This document shows, piece by piece, positions 1 through 5,585 of a stretch of DNA of 7,323 nt. The stretch lies in the NCBI GenBank assembly GCA_945949375.1, contig CAMFEN010000049.1, positions 1 through 7,323 on the forward strand, written 5' to 3'. The position numbers and the translations under genes are program-made. The notes under the pieces are model-generated. The model was not told where the DNA came from and ran no database searches. It was given only the letters and a program-made list of their open reading frames with translations. The DNA is from an uncultured Bacteroidales bacterium (GTDB taxonomy: Bacteria > Bacteroidota > Bacteroidia > Bacteroidales > Paludibacteraceae). Numbering within the stretch: the first letter of the stretch is position 1; each line of letters starts with the position of its first letter.

Positions 1-2
1 CC

Positions 3-437
3 TTCGGCGGGTTCAGCGTCTATTGGCTCGCCGGACACCACGACAAGCGATTCAAAGCCTTCATCGCACACGACGGTATTTTCAACATGGAGATGCAGTA
101 CCTTGAGACCGAGGAGAAATGGTTCGCCAACTGGGATATGGGCGGCGCGTACTGGGAGAAGAACAATCCCACCGCGCAACGCACCTTTGCTAACTCGCCC
201 CACCGCTTCGTGGAAAAATGGGACACCCCTATTCTCTGTATTCACGGCGAGAAAGACTACCGTATCCTCGCCAATCAGGCCATGGCGGCTTTCGATGCGG
301 CGAAGATGCGAGGCATACCCGCGCAGTTGCTCATCTTCCCCGACGAGAACCACTGGGTGCTGCAACCGCAGAACGGTATCCTCTGGCAGCGCACCTACTT
401 CGCTTGGCTTAATAAATGGTTGAAAACATGCAACTAA
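3..437 (+). CDS. S9-family serine peptidase (prolyl oligopeptidase type), C-terminal fragment
   Basis: The frame is open from the left edge and ends at TAA 435-437, giving the last 144 residues of an alpha/beta-hydrolase peptidase; the start lies outside the window. The first residues, FGGFSVYWLAG, are the right half of the GxSxGG nucleophile elbow, so the catalytic serine codon would sit just before base 3. The other two triad members are visible: Asp in HGEKDYRI (codon 255-257) and His in DENHWVLQP (codon 351-353). In the S9 family such enzymes cleave short peptides, often after dipeptides or proline, and in Bacteroidetes many are periplasmic. Location cannot be judged here because the N-terminus is missing. 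The 3' end overlaps the next gene, so the two are probably translated together. Family assignment is secure; substrate specificity (DPP-IV-like, acylaminoacyl-peptidase-like or other) is not resolved. Confidence 0.88.
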   Translation, partial: FGGFSVYWLAGHHDKRFKAFIAHDGIFNMEMQYLETEEKWFANWDMGGAYWEKNNPTAQRTFANSPHRFVEKWDTPILCIHGEKDYRILANQAMAAFDAAKMRGIPAQLLIFPDENHWVLQPQNGILWQRTYFAWLNKWLKTCN

Positions 438-1159
438 CTATCATCATATTCGCCGCTATACTGCCCGCGTTCCTGCTGGTGCTCTATATCTGGCTGCGCG
501 ACAAGTATCAGCGCGAGCCGATAACAGAGGTGCTTAAAGCCGTCGGATTGGGCATTTTATCCGCTTTCATGGCGGTACTCGTTGAGGGATTTTTCCAAGG
601 ATTCGGCATTGTATCCGAAAATCCGACCACCCTTTTGGGCGCAGCGTGGAACGCGTTTGTGGGAGCCGCTATCCCCGAAGAATGCGTGAAACTGCTGGTT
701 TTAGCGCTTTTCCTACGAAGAAATCGCTATTTCGACGAGCGATTTGACGGGATTGTCTATGCCTGCGCGGTGGGGATGGGCTTTGCAGGGACAGAGAACA
801 TCGTGTATCTGTTCAGCAACATCAACGAGTGGGAGACAGTGGCTATTCAGCGTGCGATTTTTGCCGTGCCCGGGCACTTCATGTTTGCCGTAGCCATGGG
901 CTATTTCTACTCTCTGGTCTATTTCGGCGATGTGAGTTGGCGCATGCAGGGACGAATTCTGTGGGTGCCCGTGCTGCTGCACGGAGTGTATGACGCATTA
1001 CTGATGATGGCGAACGTTGGCACTGCACTGAGCAGCATACTGATTGCACTGTTCTACGCCTTCTGCTTCATGATGTTCCGCTTCGGGCGCGACAATATCA
1101 AGAAACATATCCAACGCGATGAGAACGACCCTAACCAAGTAGCCTTTTGGAGAAAATGA
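428..1159 (+). CDS. PrsW-family intramembrane protease
   Basis: A 243-residue polytopic membrane protein. It starts with a hydrophobic segment (residues 2-22) followed by RDKYQREP, the charged loop typical of PrsW proteins. Conserved motifs follow in the expected order: PEECVK (Glu84, Glu85, Lys88), GMGFAGTENIVY (Glu124), PGHFMFAVAMGYF (His150) and LLHGVYDALL (His185). These Glu and His residues form the presumed active site in the PrsW/CAAX-protease-like superfamily. Further hydrophobic segments lie at about 35-58, 72-97, 140-165, 176-195 and 199-218. Bacillus PrsW cleaves the anti-sigma factor RsiW, but the substrate here is unknown. I chose ATG 428 because it puts the hydrophobic segment right at the N-terminus; ATG 416 would add four residues. 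Either start overlaps the preceding peptidase gene (by 10 or 22 bases), and the stop overlaps holA as ATGA. Family confident, function inferred. Confidence 0.88.
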   Translation: MQLTIIIFAAILPAFLLVLYIWLRDKYQREPITEVLKAVGLGILSAFMAVLVEGFFQGFGIVSENPTTLLGAAWNAFVGAAIPEECVKLLVLALFLRRNRYFDERFDGIVYACAVGMGFAGTENIVYLFSNINEWETVAIQRAIFAVPGHFMFAVAMGYFYSLVYFGDVSWRMQGRILWVPVLLHGVYDALLMMANVGTALSSILIALFYAFCFMMFRFGRDNIKKHIQRDENDPNQVAFWRK

Positions 1160-2196
1160 CCAACTACGAAACCTGCATACGCGACCTCAAGCAAGGCAAA
1201 TACGCGGGCGTGTATATGCTCTGCGGCGAGGAGCCTTACTACATAGACCAAGTGGCGGACTACATAGAGCAACATGTGTTGGACGAAGCCGCCAAAGCCT
1301 TCGACCAGATCGTGCTGTACGGCAAGGAGATGCCCGGCGCAGACATCGCCCCCGCCATCTCCGCGGCGAGGGGGTTTGCTATGATGGGAGGCAGGAAAGT
1401 GGTCATCGTGAAAGAGGCGCAGAACATCAAGAAATGGGACGCACTGGGCTTGTACCTCGACAACCCGCAGCCCGACACCGTGCTGGTCATCTGCTACAAA
1501 TACGGCACCCCCGACAAGCGGCAGAGTTGGTGGAAGAAACTGGATAAAAGCGGCGCGGTGGTCATGCAGAGCGACCCGCTGCGCGACTACCAAGTGGAGA
1601 AATGGATTTCCGGCTACCTGCAGCAGAAGAACGCCGAACTCAAAGCCCAAGGCATAGAACTCGCCATTGACCCGCGCGTAGCCAAACTGCTGGCGGACAA
1701 CCTCGGCACCAACCTGACGGCGATTGTAGGCGCATTGCAGAAACTGATAGACGGTCGCCCAGAAGGCTGCAAGCGCATTGACCCCGCGCTGGTGGAGCGC
1801 AACGTAGGTATCAGCAAGGACTTCAACGTATTTGAACTGCAAACGGCACTTATCCAAGGCGATGTGGTGAAAGCCAACCGTATCACGCAGTATTTCGCCA
1901 CCTCGAAAGACCACCCGATGATAAAGGAGTTGGGCGTGCTCTATAACTTCTTCGTTAACTTGATGATGTACCACTACCTGCCGGACAAAACAGAGCGGGT
2001 AGCAGCCGCCGCTTTAGGCATCAATCCATATTTCGTAAAGGATTATGCCACTGCCGCCAAGCGCTACTCCGCAGGCAAGACTTTCCGCATCGTGGGCTAT
2101 TTCCGCGACACCGACGCCCGCCTGAAAGGTATCAACAACCCTTCCGCCACCGATGCCGACCTCTGGAAGGAACTCATATACAAAATCATGCACTAA
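1156..2196 (+). CDS. holA: DNA polymerase III subunit delta (HolA)
   Basis: A 346-residue protein matching the clamp-loader delta subunit in length and pattern. The N-terminal part reads GVYMLCGEEPYYIDQVADYI, the degenerate P-loop-like segment of HolA, followed by the RKVVIVKEAQNIKKWDALGLYL and TVLVICYKYGTPDKRQSWWKKL strands. The middle (about residues 165-220) carries the helical AKLLADNLGTNLTAIVGALQKL lid region, and the C-terminal helical collar runs from about 225 to the end. Delta opens the beta sliding clamp during its loading onto primed DNA. ATG 1156 is preferred to an upstream TTG at 1147 because it forms the classic ATGA overlap with the prsW-like stop, suggesting translational coupling. 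It is a housekeeping gene, transcribed with the membrane protease and peptidase upstream. No terminator is visible after it; the next gene has its own promoter. Confidence 0.93.
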   Translation: MTNYETCIRDLKQGKYAGVYMLCGEEPYYIDQVADYIEQHVLDEAAKAFDQIVLYGKEMPGADIAPAISAARGFAMMGGRKVVIVKEAQNIKKWDALGLYLDNPQPDTVLVICYKYGTPDKRQSWWKKLDKSGAVVMQSDPLRDYQVEKWISGYLQQKNAELKAQGIELAIDPRVAKLLADNLGTNLTAIVGALQKLIDGRPEGCKRIDPALVERNVGISKDFNVFELQTALIQGDVVKANRITQYFATSKDHPMIKELGVLYNFFVNLMMYHYLPDKTERVAAAALGINPYFVKDYATAAKRYSAGKTFRIVGYFRDTDARLKGINNPSATDADLWKELIYKIMH

Positions 2197-2208
2197 AACA
2201 ATAGAAAG

Positions 2209-2240
2209 TTTGCGTATCTCAAAAAAAAATCGTAACTTTG
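2209..2240 (+). promoter_or_regulatory. Bacteroidetes-type promoter for the epimerase/decarboxylase operon
   Basis: TTTG at 2209-2212 and TAACTTTG at 2233-2240 match the Bacteroidetes -33 (TTTG) and -7 (TAnnTTTG) consensus, with 20 bases between them. It lies in the only long non-coding gap before the operon and would start transcription near 2245-2250, leaving a leader of about 50 A-rich bases. The spacer includes a run of nine to ten A. The match is read directly from the sequence; the start site is inferred. Confidence 0.8.
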
Positions 2241-2296
2241 CAGCGAATTTTGGAAATATAGATAATCAAACAATAATAACAAAAACTTTACGTACT

Positions 2297-2710
2297 ATGA
2301 AACCGACTCATATTGAGCATCTGGGTATTGCAGTAACAAGTTTGGAGGAGGCTATGCCTTTCTTCGAGTTCTTAACCGGTGAGAAATGCTACGCCATCGA
2401 GGAAGTAGCCGACCAAAAAGTGAAGACCGCTTTTTTCAAGGTAGGTCAGACGAAGATTGAACTTCTGGAGCCAACCTGCCCCGAATCGACAATCGCTAAG
2501 TTCATTGAGAAAAACGGTGGTCGCGGCGGTGTACACCACGTAGCGTTCAACGTAGAGAGCGTGGAAGAGGCGCTGAAAGAAGCAGAAGCAGCAGGTATCC
2601 AGCTCATTGATAAGGCGCCGCGCAAAGGTGCAGAGAACCTGATGATTGCTTTCCTCCACCCGAAGAGCACCAAAGGCGTACTGACCGAGCTCTGCCAACA
2701 GCCGAAATAA
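2297..2710 (+). CDS. mce: Methylmalonyl-CoA epimerase
   Basis: A 137-residue single-domain protein of the vicinal oxygen chelate (glyoxalase-like) fold, the normal size for this enzyme. It interconverts (R)- and (S)-methylmalonyl-CoA, linking the B12-dependent mutase to the decarboxylase encoded just downstream. Seen in the sequence: HIEHLGIAVTSLEEA at the N-terminus (metal ligand His8), GQTKIELLEP at residues 50-59, GGVHHVAFNV at 77-86 (ligand His81) and GVLTELCQ at 127-134 (ligand Glu131), all in the order known for the family. The frame is open for 48 more codons upstream, but ATG 2297 is the right start: the family's conserved N-terminus begins there, and the upstream part runs through the promoter and the end of holA. 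It is the first gene of the operon, 37 bases before mmdA. Confidence 0.95.
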   Translation: MKPTHIEHLGIAVTSLEEAMPFFEFLTGEKCYAIEEVADQKVKTAFFKVGQTKIELLEPTCPESTIAKFIEKNGGRGGVHHVAFNVESVEEALKEAEAAGIQLIDKAPRKGAENLMIAFLHPKSTKGVLTELCQQPK

Positions 2711-2715
2711 TTGCC

Positions 2716-2742
2716 AAATTGTAAATTGTCAAATTGTCAAAT
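2716..2742 (+). repeat. Short tandem repeat AAATTGT(C) in the mce-mmdA spacer
   Basis: The 37-base gap consists largely of AAATTGT (2716-2722), AAATTGTC (2723-2730), AAATTGTC (2731-2738) and a partial AAAT (2739-2742). It resembles the AATT-core repeats in two later spacers of the same operon. Function unknown. Confidence 0.75.
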
Positions 2743-2747
2743 AGAAA

Positions 2748-4304
2748 ATGGATCAGACTAAATTGCAGAAACTGATTGACAACCGTGTGAAGGCAGCTGC
2801 CGGAGGCGGGGAAGCAGCAGTAGAGAAACACCACGCGAAGGGCAGTTATACCGCCCGCGAGCGTATCAACATGCTCCTTGACGAAGGTTCGTTTGAGGAA
2901 GTGAACATGTTCCTTACCCATCGTTGCCACGATTTCGGTATGGAGAAGAAAGTATTCTTGGGCGATGGCGTTGCCGTAGGTTCCGGAACGATTGACGGTC
3001 GTCTCGTCTTCGTTTTCGCACAAGATGCCACTGTTATCGGCGGCTCTCTGAGCGAGACCATGGCGCAGAAGATTTGCAACGTGATGGACCAAGCCGTTAA
3101 ACTCGGCGCGCCCATCATCGGCTTGAACGACTCCGGAGGCGCACGTATTCAGGAAGGTGCATGTGCATTGGCAGGTTATGCAGAGATTTTCGAGCGTAAC
3201 ATCTTGGCTTCGGGCGTAGTTCCCCAAATCAGCGTTATCTTCGGTCCTTGCGCCGGTGGTGCAGTGTATAGTCCTGCGCTGACCGACTTTATCATGATGA
3301 CTGAGCAGAACTCGTACATGTTCATCACAGGTCCGAAGGTGGTGAAATCTGTTACCGGTGAGGACGTTACCGTAGAGCAACTGGGTGGTGCAAAGGTGCA
3401 CGCAACCAAGTCGGGTGTTACCCATTTCGTAGCCGCTACCGAGGAAGAGGCGTTGGCAGAAGTGCGCCGCCTCATCTCGTTCATCCCGCAGAACAACATG
3501 GAGGAGGCGCCGCTGATGAAGTGCACAGACGACCCCATGCGCGTGGAGGAGAGCCTGAACGAAGTAGTACCGGCAGACCCCAACAAGCCTTACGACATGA
3601 AGGATATCATCTACACTATTGTGGACAATGGCGATTTCATGGAGGTGCAGAAAGACTATGCAAAGAACATCATCTGCGGTTTTGCCCGCTTCAATGGTCG
3701 CTCCACGGGTATCATCGCCAACCAACCGAACTGGATTGCCGGTGTGCTGGACTGCGATGCGAGCCGCAAGGCGGCACGTTTTGTGCGTTTCTGCGATGCG
3801 TTCAACATCCAAATCCTCACCCTCGTGGACGTTCCGGGCTTCTTGTGCGGTACGGGTCAAGAGTACGCAGGTATCATTGACCACGGAGCAAAACTGATGT
3901 TTGCCTTTGGCGAGGCTACGGTGCCCAAGGTTACGGTTACTATCCGCAAGTCGTACGGCGGTAGCCATATCGTGATGAGTTGCAAGCAGTTGCGCGGCGA
4001 TGTATGCTACGCATGGCCTAACGCGGAGATTGCCGTGATGGGTGCAAGCGGTGCAGTAGGCGTGCTGCAAGCCAAAGCACTGAAAGCTATTGAAGACCCC
4101 GAAGAAAAGAAGAAATTCATTGCTGAAAAAGAGGAGGAATACAAGGAACTCTTTGCCAGCCCCTATCAGGCAGCCAACCGCGGCTATATCGACGACATTA
4201 TTGAGCCGCGCAACACGCGTAAGCGCATCATCCGTGCCTTCGAGAATCTGCAGACTAAGCGCCTGACCAACCCGCTGAAAAAGCACTCCAATATTCCTTT
4301 GTAA
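2748..4304 (+). CDS. mmdA: Methylmalonyl-CoA decarboxylase alpha subunit (carboxyltransferase)
   Basis: A 518-residue cytoplasmic carboxyltransferase of the propionyl-CoA carboxylase beta/MmdA family, full length. It transfers the carboxyl group of (S)-methylmalonyl-CoA to biotin on the carrier protein, giving propionyl-CoA. The N-terminal half has KGSYTARERINMLLDEGSF, GLNDSGGARIQEG (residues 125-137) and GPCAGGAVYSPALTDF (166-181). The C-terminal half has VDVPGFLCGTGQEY (360-373), RKSYGGSHIVMSCKQLRGD and YAWPNAEIAVMGASGAVGVL, the glycine-rich oxyanion-hole and CoA or biotin-binding segments. The last stretch, RLTNPLKKHSNIPL, is the usual Bacteroidales ending. Family sequences are similar in PccB and glutaconyl-CoA decarboxylase; the epimerase before it and the OadG, biotin carrier and OadB genes after it decide for a sodium-pumping methylmalonyl-CoA decarboxylase. 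One oddity: Cys367 replaces the proline usual in PGFLPG. Confidence 0.94.
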   Translation: MDQTKLQKLIDNRVKAAAGGGEAAVEKHHAKGSYTARERINMLLDEGSFEEVNMFLTHRCHDFGMEKKVFLGDGVAVGSGTIDGRLVFVFAQDATVIGGSLSETMAQKICNVMDQAVKLGAPIIGLNDSGGARIQEGACALAGYAEIFERNILASGVVPQISVIFGPCAGGAVYSPALTDFIMMTEQNSYMFITGPKVVKSVTGEDVTVEQLGGAKVHATKSGVTHFVAATEEEALAEVRRLISFIPQNNMEEAPLMKCTDDPMRVEESLNEVVPADPNKPYDMKDIIYTIVDNGDFMEVQKDYAKNIICGFARFNGRSTGIIANQPNWIAGVLDCDASRKAARFVRFCDAFNIQILTLVDVPGFLCGTGQEYAGIIDHGAKLMFAFGEATVPKVTVTIRKSYGGSHIVMSCKQLRGDVCYAWPNAEIAVMGASGAVGVLQAKALKAIEDPEEKKKFIAEKEEEYKELFASPYQAANRGYIDDIIEPRNTRKRIIRAFENLQTKRLTNPLKKHSNIPL

Positions 4305-4325
4305 TTCGTAAATTGTAATTCGTAA
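4299..4325 (+). repeat. 14-base-period direct repeat between mmdA and the oadG-like gene
   Basis: TTGTAATTCGTAA occurs exactly at 4299-4311 and again at 4313-4325, a period of 14. The first copy begins in the last codons of mmdA and includes its TAA stop. A degenerate continuation (TTTGTAAATT) follows to 4335. AATT-core composition is shared with the other operon spacers. Confidence 0.75.
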
Positions 4326-4340
4326 TTTGTAAATTCAGCT

Positions 4341-4715
4341 ATGTTATTGCTTGAAGTAACCCAACAAGTGGGCATAACCGGTCAAACCTGGTTCATCACA
4401 GGTGTCGGCTTCGGTATGGTGCTCTTGCTCCTGTTTGTCTTCATATATATTATGAAGTTGATGGGATGGATTATGCGCCCGCGTGTGAAAGCTGTGAAGA
4501 AAGAGGTTGCCAACGAAGAGCAGAAAGAGTCTGTGGTACACAAAGAGCGTGAGGACCGCATGGTGCTCACCGGTGATGCCACAGCAGCTATCGCGCTCGC
4601 GCTGCACCTATATTACCACGGCGTACACGACGAAGAAGACACAAAAATCACTATCCAACCCCACCGTACACAATGGAACAACAAGATGTACGGCATGAAT
4701 AACTTACACAGATAA
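4341..4715 (+). CDS. OadG-family small membrane subunit of the sodium-pumping decarboxylase
   Basis: A 124-residue protein with one membrane helix (about residues 17-45), preceded by a short outside segment and followed by a basic stretch (RPRVKAVKK), so the C-terminus should be cytoplasmic. In decarboxylase sodium pumps this gamma (or delta) subunit anchors the carboxyltransferase to the membrane beta subunit and helps assemble the complex. The C-terminal part has TGDATAAIALALHLYYH (77-93) and ends WNNKMYGMNNLHR, both recognisable in Bacteroidetes OadG proteins. It lies 36 bases after mmdA and only 6 bases before the biotin carrier gene, so those two are tightly coupled. Identification rests on topology, these motifs and position; such subunits diverge strongly between phyla. 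Confidence 0.87.
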   Translation: MLLLEVTQQVGITGQTWFITGVGFGMVLLLLFVFIYIMKLMGWIMRPRVKAVKKEVANEEQKESVVHKEREDRMVLTGDATAAIALALHLYYHGVHDEEDTKITIQPHRTQWNNKMYGMNNLHR

Positions 4716-4721
4716 ACCACA

Positions 4722-5489
4722 ATGAAAAAATTTAAGTTTACGATTGCCGGTCAGCCCTACGATACGACCGTCAACGAGATAGAACCCAATGTATGCGAGG
4801 TAACGGTGAATGGCACTGTGTTCCACGTAGAGATTGAGAAACAAGAGACCTTGAAGAAGAAACCAGTCGTTGCGCCGCGTCCTGCCGCTACGGGTGCTGC
4901 TGCACCCGCTGCTAAGCCCGCTGCTGCACCTGCTGCTGCCGGCACAACGGTGGTAAAATCGCCGCTGCCGGGTAGTATCGTGAAGGTGATGGTGCAAGCC
5001 GGTCAAGAGATTAAGAAAGGCGATACCCTGCTCTCTATGGAGAGCATGAAGATGGAGAACGTGATTGCTTCGGAGGTAACCGGCAAGGTGAAAAGCGTGC
5101 TCGTTCAGCCGGGGCAGAACGTGATGCAGGACGACAAGCTGGTAGAGATAGAGGTAGCTGCAGCAGCGGCTCCTATTCCCGAGGCACCGCAGCCTGCTCC
5201 CGCGGCACCCAAAGCAGAGCCTGTTGCCGCACCCGCACCTGCTCCGAAGGCAGCCCCTGCTGCAGCTCCCGCCGGAGGAACAAAGATAACTTCTCCCCTC
5301 CCTGGCTCGGTTATCAAAGTGCTGGTAAGCGAGGGACAAGCTGTGAAGAAAGGCGACACGCTACTCACGTTGGAGAGCATGAAGATGGAGAACGCCATCA
5401 TGGCTGAGTGCGATGGTACTGTATCGAAAATCGCCGTAACCGCAGGACAAAACGTAATGCAGGATGATATCCTGGTGATTCTTAATTAA
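4722..5489 (+). CDS. Biotin carrier subunit with two tandem biotinyl domains
   Basis: A 255-residue protein. Residues 1-40 form the small N-terminal domain of MmdC-like carriers (MKKFKFTIAG ... CEVTVNGTVFHVEIEK). An Ala/Pro-rich linker (48-74) leads to biotinyl domain 1 (about 76-144), a second Ala/Pro-rich linker (145-186) to biotinyl domain 2 (about 187-255). Each domain has the half-barrel pattern SPLPGS ... KKGDTLL ... ESMKMEN ... GQNVMQDD, with predicted biotinyl-lysines Lys110 (codon 5049-5051) and Lys221 (codon 5382-5384). By hand count about 40 of 67 aligned positions are identical, at a constant offset of 111 residues. The carrier shuttles CO2 from MmdA to the membrane beta subunit. 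The usual MmdC-like protein has one such domain and about 130-145 residues, so the duplication is unusual. The ESMKMEN sites argue for biotin rather than lipoate, whose sites read more like DKA. Likely cytoplasmic. Confidence 0.93.
   Translation: MKKFKFTIAGQPYDTTVNEIEPNVCEVTVNGTVFHVEIEKQETLKKKPVVAPRPAATGAAAPAAKPAAAPAAAGTTVVKSPLPGSIVKVMVQAGQEIKKGDTLLSMESMKMENVIASEVTGKVKSVLVQPGQNVMQDDKLVEIEVAAAAAPIPEAPQPAPAAPKAEPVAAPAPAPKAAPAAAPAGGTKITSPLPGSVIKVLVSEGQAVKKGDTLLTLESMKMENAIMAECDGTVSKIAVTAGQNVMQDDILVILN
5038..5394 (+). repeat. 24-base exact direct repeat covering the two biotinylation sites
   Basis: Bases 5038-5061 and 5371-5394 are identical; both encode the ESMKMEN site and flanking codons. The copies are 333 bases apart, exactly 111 codons, so recombination between them would delete one domain in frame and leave a 144-residue single-domain carrier. 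The DNA around the copies has diverged at many third codon positions although the protein domains remain similar. Confidence 0.9.
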
Positions 5490-5496
5490 GAATTAA

Positions 5497-5576
5497 GAAT
5501 TATGAATAAAGAGCAACCTTCTGCCAAATAATCAGAGCATGAGTGCTCATAATTCATAATTTATAATTCATAATTC
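5497..5576 (+). repeat. Inverted and direct AATT-core repeats in the carrier-oadB spacer
   Basis: The 96-base gap (5490-5585) holds GAATTATGAAT (5497-5507) and its exact reverse complement ATTCATAATTC (5566-5576), which could pair across a 58-base loop. ATAATTCATAATT occurs twice, at 5549-5561 and 5563-5575, a period of 14. A small hairpin, GAGCA-TGAG-TGCTC, lies at 5535-5548, partly inside the near-palindrome ATGAGTGCTCAT (5539-5550). No Bacteroidetes-type promoter or convincing terminator is seen, so oadB is probably read through from upstream. Confidence 0.65.
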
Positions 5577-5585
5577 AAACACATT

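Noticed and set aside
1054..1974. Antisense open frame (306 codons) opposite holA
   Set aside because: It runs across the ends of two overlapping conserved genes and its translation has no recognisable family; holA on the + strand explains the region.
2604..4286. Very long antisense open frame (560 codons) opposite mmdA
   Set aside because: It mirrors a highly conserved gene on the other strand, has Cys/His-rich low-similarity translation with no recognisable domain, and no promoter or start context. It is a codon-usage shadow.
2748..4304. Possible propionyl-CoA or acetyl-CoA carboxylase beta subunit
   Set aside because: The protein families overlap, but no biotin carboxylase gene is nearby, while the OadG-like and OadB-like membrane subunits are, which fits the decarboxylase pump.
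4704..5339. Antisense open frame with Cys/Gly/Ser-rich protein opposite the biotin carrier
   Set aside because: The composition is the direct reverse of the Ala/Pro-rich linker codons; no independent support.
4722..5489. Possible lipoyl-domain (E2-like) protein because of the tandem domains and Ala/Pro linkers
   Set aside because: The modified-lysine sites read ESMKMEN, a biotin-type motif, and the neighbours are carboxyltransferase and sodium-pump subunits; no E2 catalytic domain is present.
5535..5548. Small hairpin as a terminator between the carrier gene and oadB
   Set aside because: The stem has only five pairs and no T-tract follows; oadB needs the upstream transcript because no promoter is visible in the gap.
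5490..5585. CRISPR-like or mobile-element ends in the repeat-bearing spacer
   Set aside because: Repeat units are only 11-13 bases, adjacent and AT-simple, without unique spacers, target duplications or a transposase gene.
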